Below are positions 4,514 through 5,195 of a stretch of 5,195 nt of DNA, in pieces (within the stretch, counting starts at the first letter, position 1; every line of letters begins with the position of its first letter). The stretch is from contig JBEKDJ010000361.1 of assembly GCA_050014415.1 (NCBI GenBank), positions 1-5,195 of the forward strand, given 5' to 3'. The notes below the pieces were generated by a model that made no database searches, was not told the DNA's origin, and saw only the letters and a program-made list of their open reading frames with translations. The position numbers and the translations under genes were made by a program. Source of the stretch: JBEKDJ01 sp050014415 (GTDB lineage Bacteria; Desulfobacterota; BSN033; UBA1163).

Positions 4514-5125
4514 ATGCGAAGGAAAACAAACGTAAGGCCCCGCAAGGAGCCACTTCAGAAGCGATCCCGACAAATGACCGAGGACATCCTGGCAGCAGCA
4601 GCTCGTGTTTTAACCAAGGAAGGACTCATCGCCTTCAACACTAATCGCGTGGCCAAGGTGGCGGGTGTCAGTGTGGGCTCGCTCTACCAGTATTTCCCGA
4701 ACAAGGAGTCTATATTATTTCGTCTTCAGGAACGCGAGATGCAGGAGACGTGGTCAGCACTGGAGCCGATCATCTCAGACACGCTGCTCACACCCCGAGA
4801 GCGGGTCGAGCGTGTTGTGCATGCCTTCTTCGACTCAGAGGTTGTGGAACTGGCGCTGCGCACAGCATTACAGCGAGCCGGGGTCTACTTCGAGATGAAC
4901 TCTGAGTACAGGGACCATGAGGCTAAGGTGGTTGCACGGTTATGCGAGGTCCTGCGCGAAATGTTGCTATCTGCTCCCCGGGATCTCATGTTCAAAGCCC
5001 ACTTTGTGCTGACAGTGGTTTCGAGTGTCGCTGCACACATCACAGACGAAGGCGCCCCTTCAGCCGAGGTACGCAAGTGGGCTCAGGCATGCAGCGATAT
5101 GCTTTGTCACTATCTGGGAATCTGA
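4514..5125 (+). CDS. TetR/AcrR-family transcriptional repressor
   Basis: This 203-residue regulator has the TetR N-terminal DNA-binding domain. A basic arm (MRRKTNVRPRKEPLQKRSR) is followed by helix 1, ILAAAARVLTKEGL. The helix-turn-helix reads TNRVAKVAGVSVGSLYQYFP, followed by NKESILFRL, a near-perfect family signature at roughly residues 46-75. The remaining helices form the variable ligand and dimer domain. ATG 4514 is chosen because GGAGGA (4500-4505) lies 8 bases upstream and the arm begins there. The same frame is open much further upstream, but that part is antisense to the methyltransferase gene. The 18-bp palindrome just upstream is the likely operator for itself and for the divergent methyltransferase. 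The ligand is unknown. Confidence 0.92.
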   Translation: MRRKTNVRPRKEPLQKRSRQMTEDILAAAARVLTKEGLIAFNTNRVAKVAGVSVGSLYQYFPNKESILFRLQEREMQETWSALEPIISDTLLTPRERVERVVHAFFDSEVVELALRTALQRAGVYFEMNSEYRDHEAKVVARLCEVLREMLLSAPRDLMFKAHFVLTVVSSVAAHITDEGAPSAEVRKWAQACSDMLCHYLGI

Positions 5126-5195
5126 GGTAAACCCTGAGGCTAAAGAAATATGGGGAAGCGTCCGGGATCGGGTCTTAGGCTGGGAGCCTGGATAA

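Noticed and set aside
5177..5189. AGGCT-GGG-AGCCT hairpin after the TetR gene
   Set aside because: The stem is only 5 bp with no T tract and lies at the window edge; it is not a credible terminator on this evidence.
5150..5195. Possible start of another gene (ATG 5150, open to the window end)
   Set aside because: Only 15 codons are visible, with no good SD and no recognisable content.

Overview
The window carries seven protein-coding loci, each in its own transcription unit. There is no rRNA, tRNA, CRISPR array or complete mobile element. The bacterial promoters and Shine-Dalgarno (SD) sites, the moderate base composition and the gene families suggest an environmental, probably Gram-negative bacterium. 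A deltaproteobacterium-like host is only a guess, because no gene here is diagnostic of a lineage. Small unrelated genes on both strands, two of them truncated, give it the look of an accessory or genome-plasticity region.

Layout. The left end (1-870) is eroded: a C-terminal remnant of a YiiX-type permuted NlpC/P60 (papain-like) hydrolase (+), then a 5'-truncated HepT/DUF86 ribonuclease toxin (-) with no MntA antitoxin beside it. Next is an intact DinB-family metal-site protein (963-1463, +) with a consensus sigma70 promoter and a strong SD. A diverged copy of that promoter and 5' leader lies at 1584-1642, followed by a leader of about 226 nt and a class I/II PLP aminotransferase (1845-3035, +). 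Then come a small cupin (3219-3566, +), a class I SAM-dependent methyltransferase (3763-4398, -) and a divergent TetR-family regulator (4514-5125, +).

Regulation is the most interesting part. The aminotransferase leader holds mutually exclusive RNA pairings ending in an intrinsic terminator (9-bp stem plus U6) just before the SD. It also holds a 23-codon ORF with five Tyr and two Phe codons, whose position relative to the pairings fits ribosome-mediated attenuation. That ORF has no properly spaced SD, which is the main weakness. The promoter feeding the leader has a C9 homopolymer between -35 and -10 that gives exactly 17 bp of spacing, as in phase-variable promoters. Separately, an 18-bp palindrome between the methyltransferase and TetR genes overlaps the core promoter elements of both, so the regulator probably represses both genes.

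Stretches with no gene: 1464-1844 is the DinB 3' flank plus the aminotransferase promoter and leader. The gaps at 372-544, 3036-3218 and 3567-3762 hold only short repeats, hairpins and one cryptic minus-strand frame.
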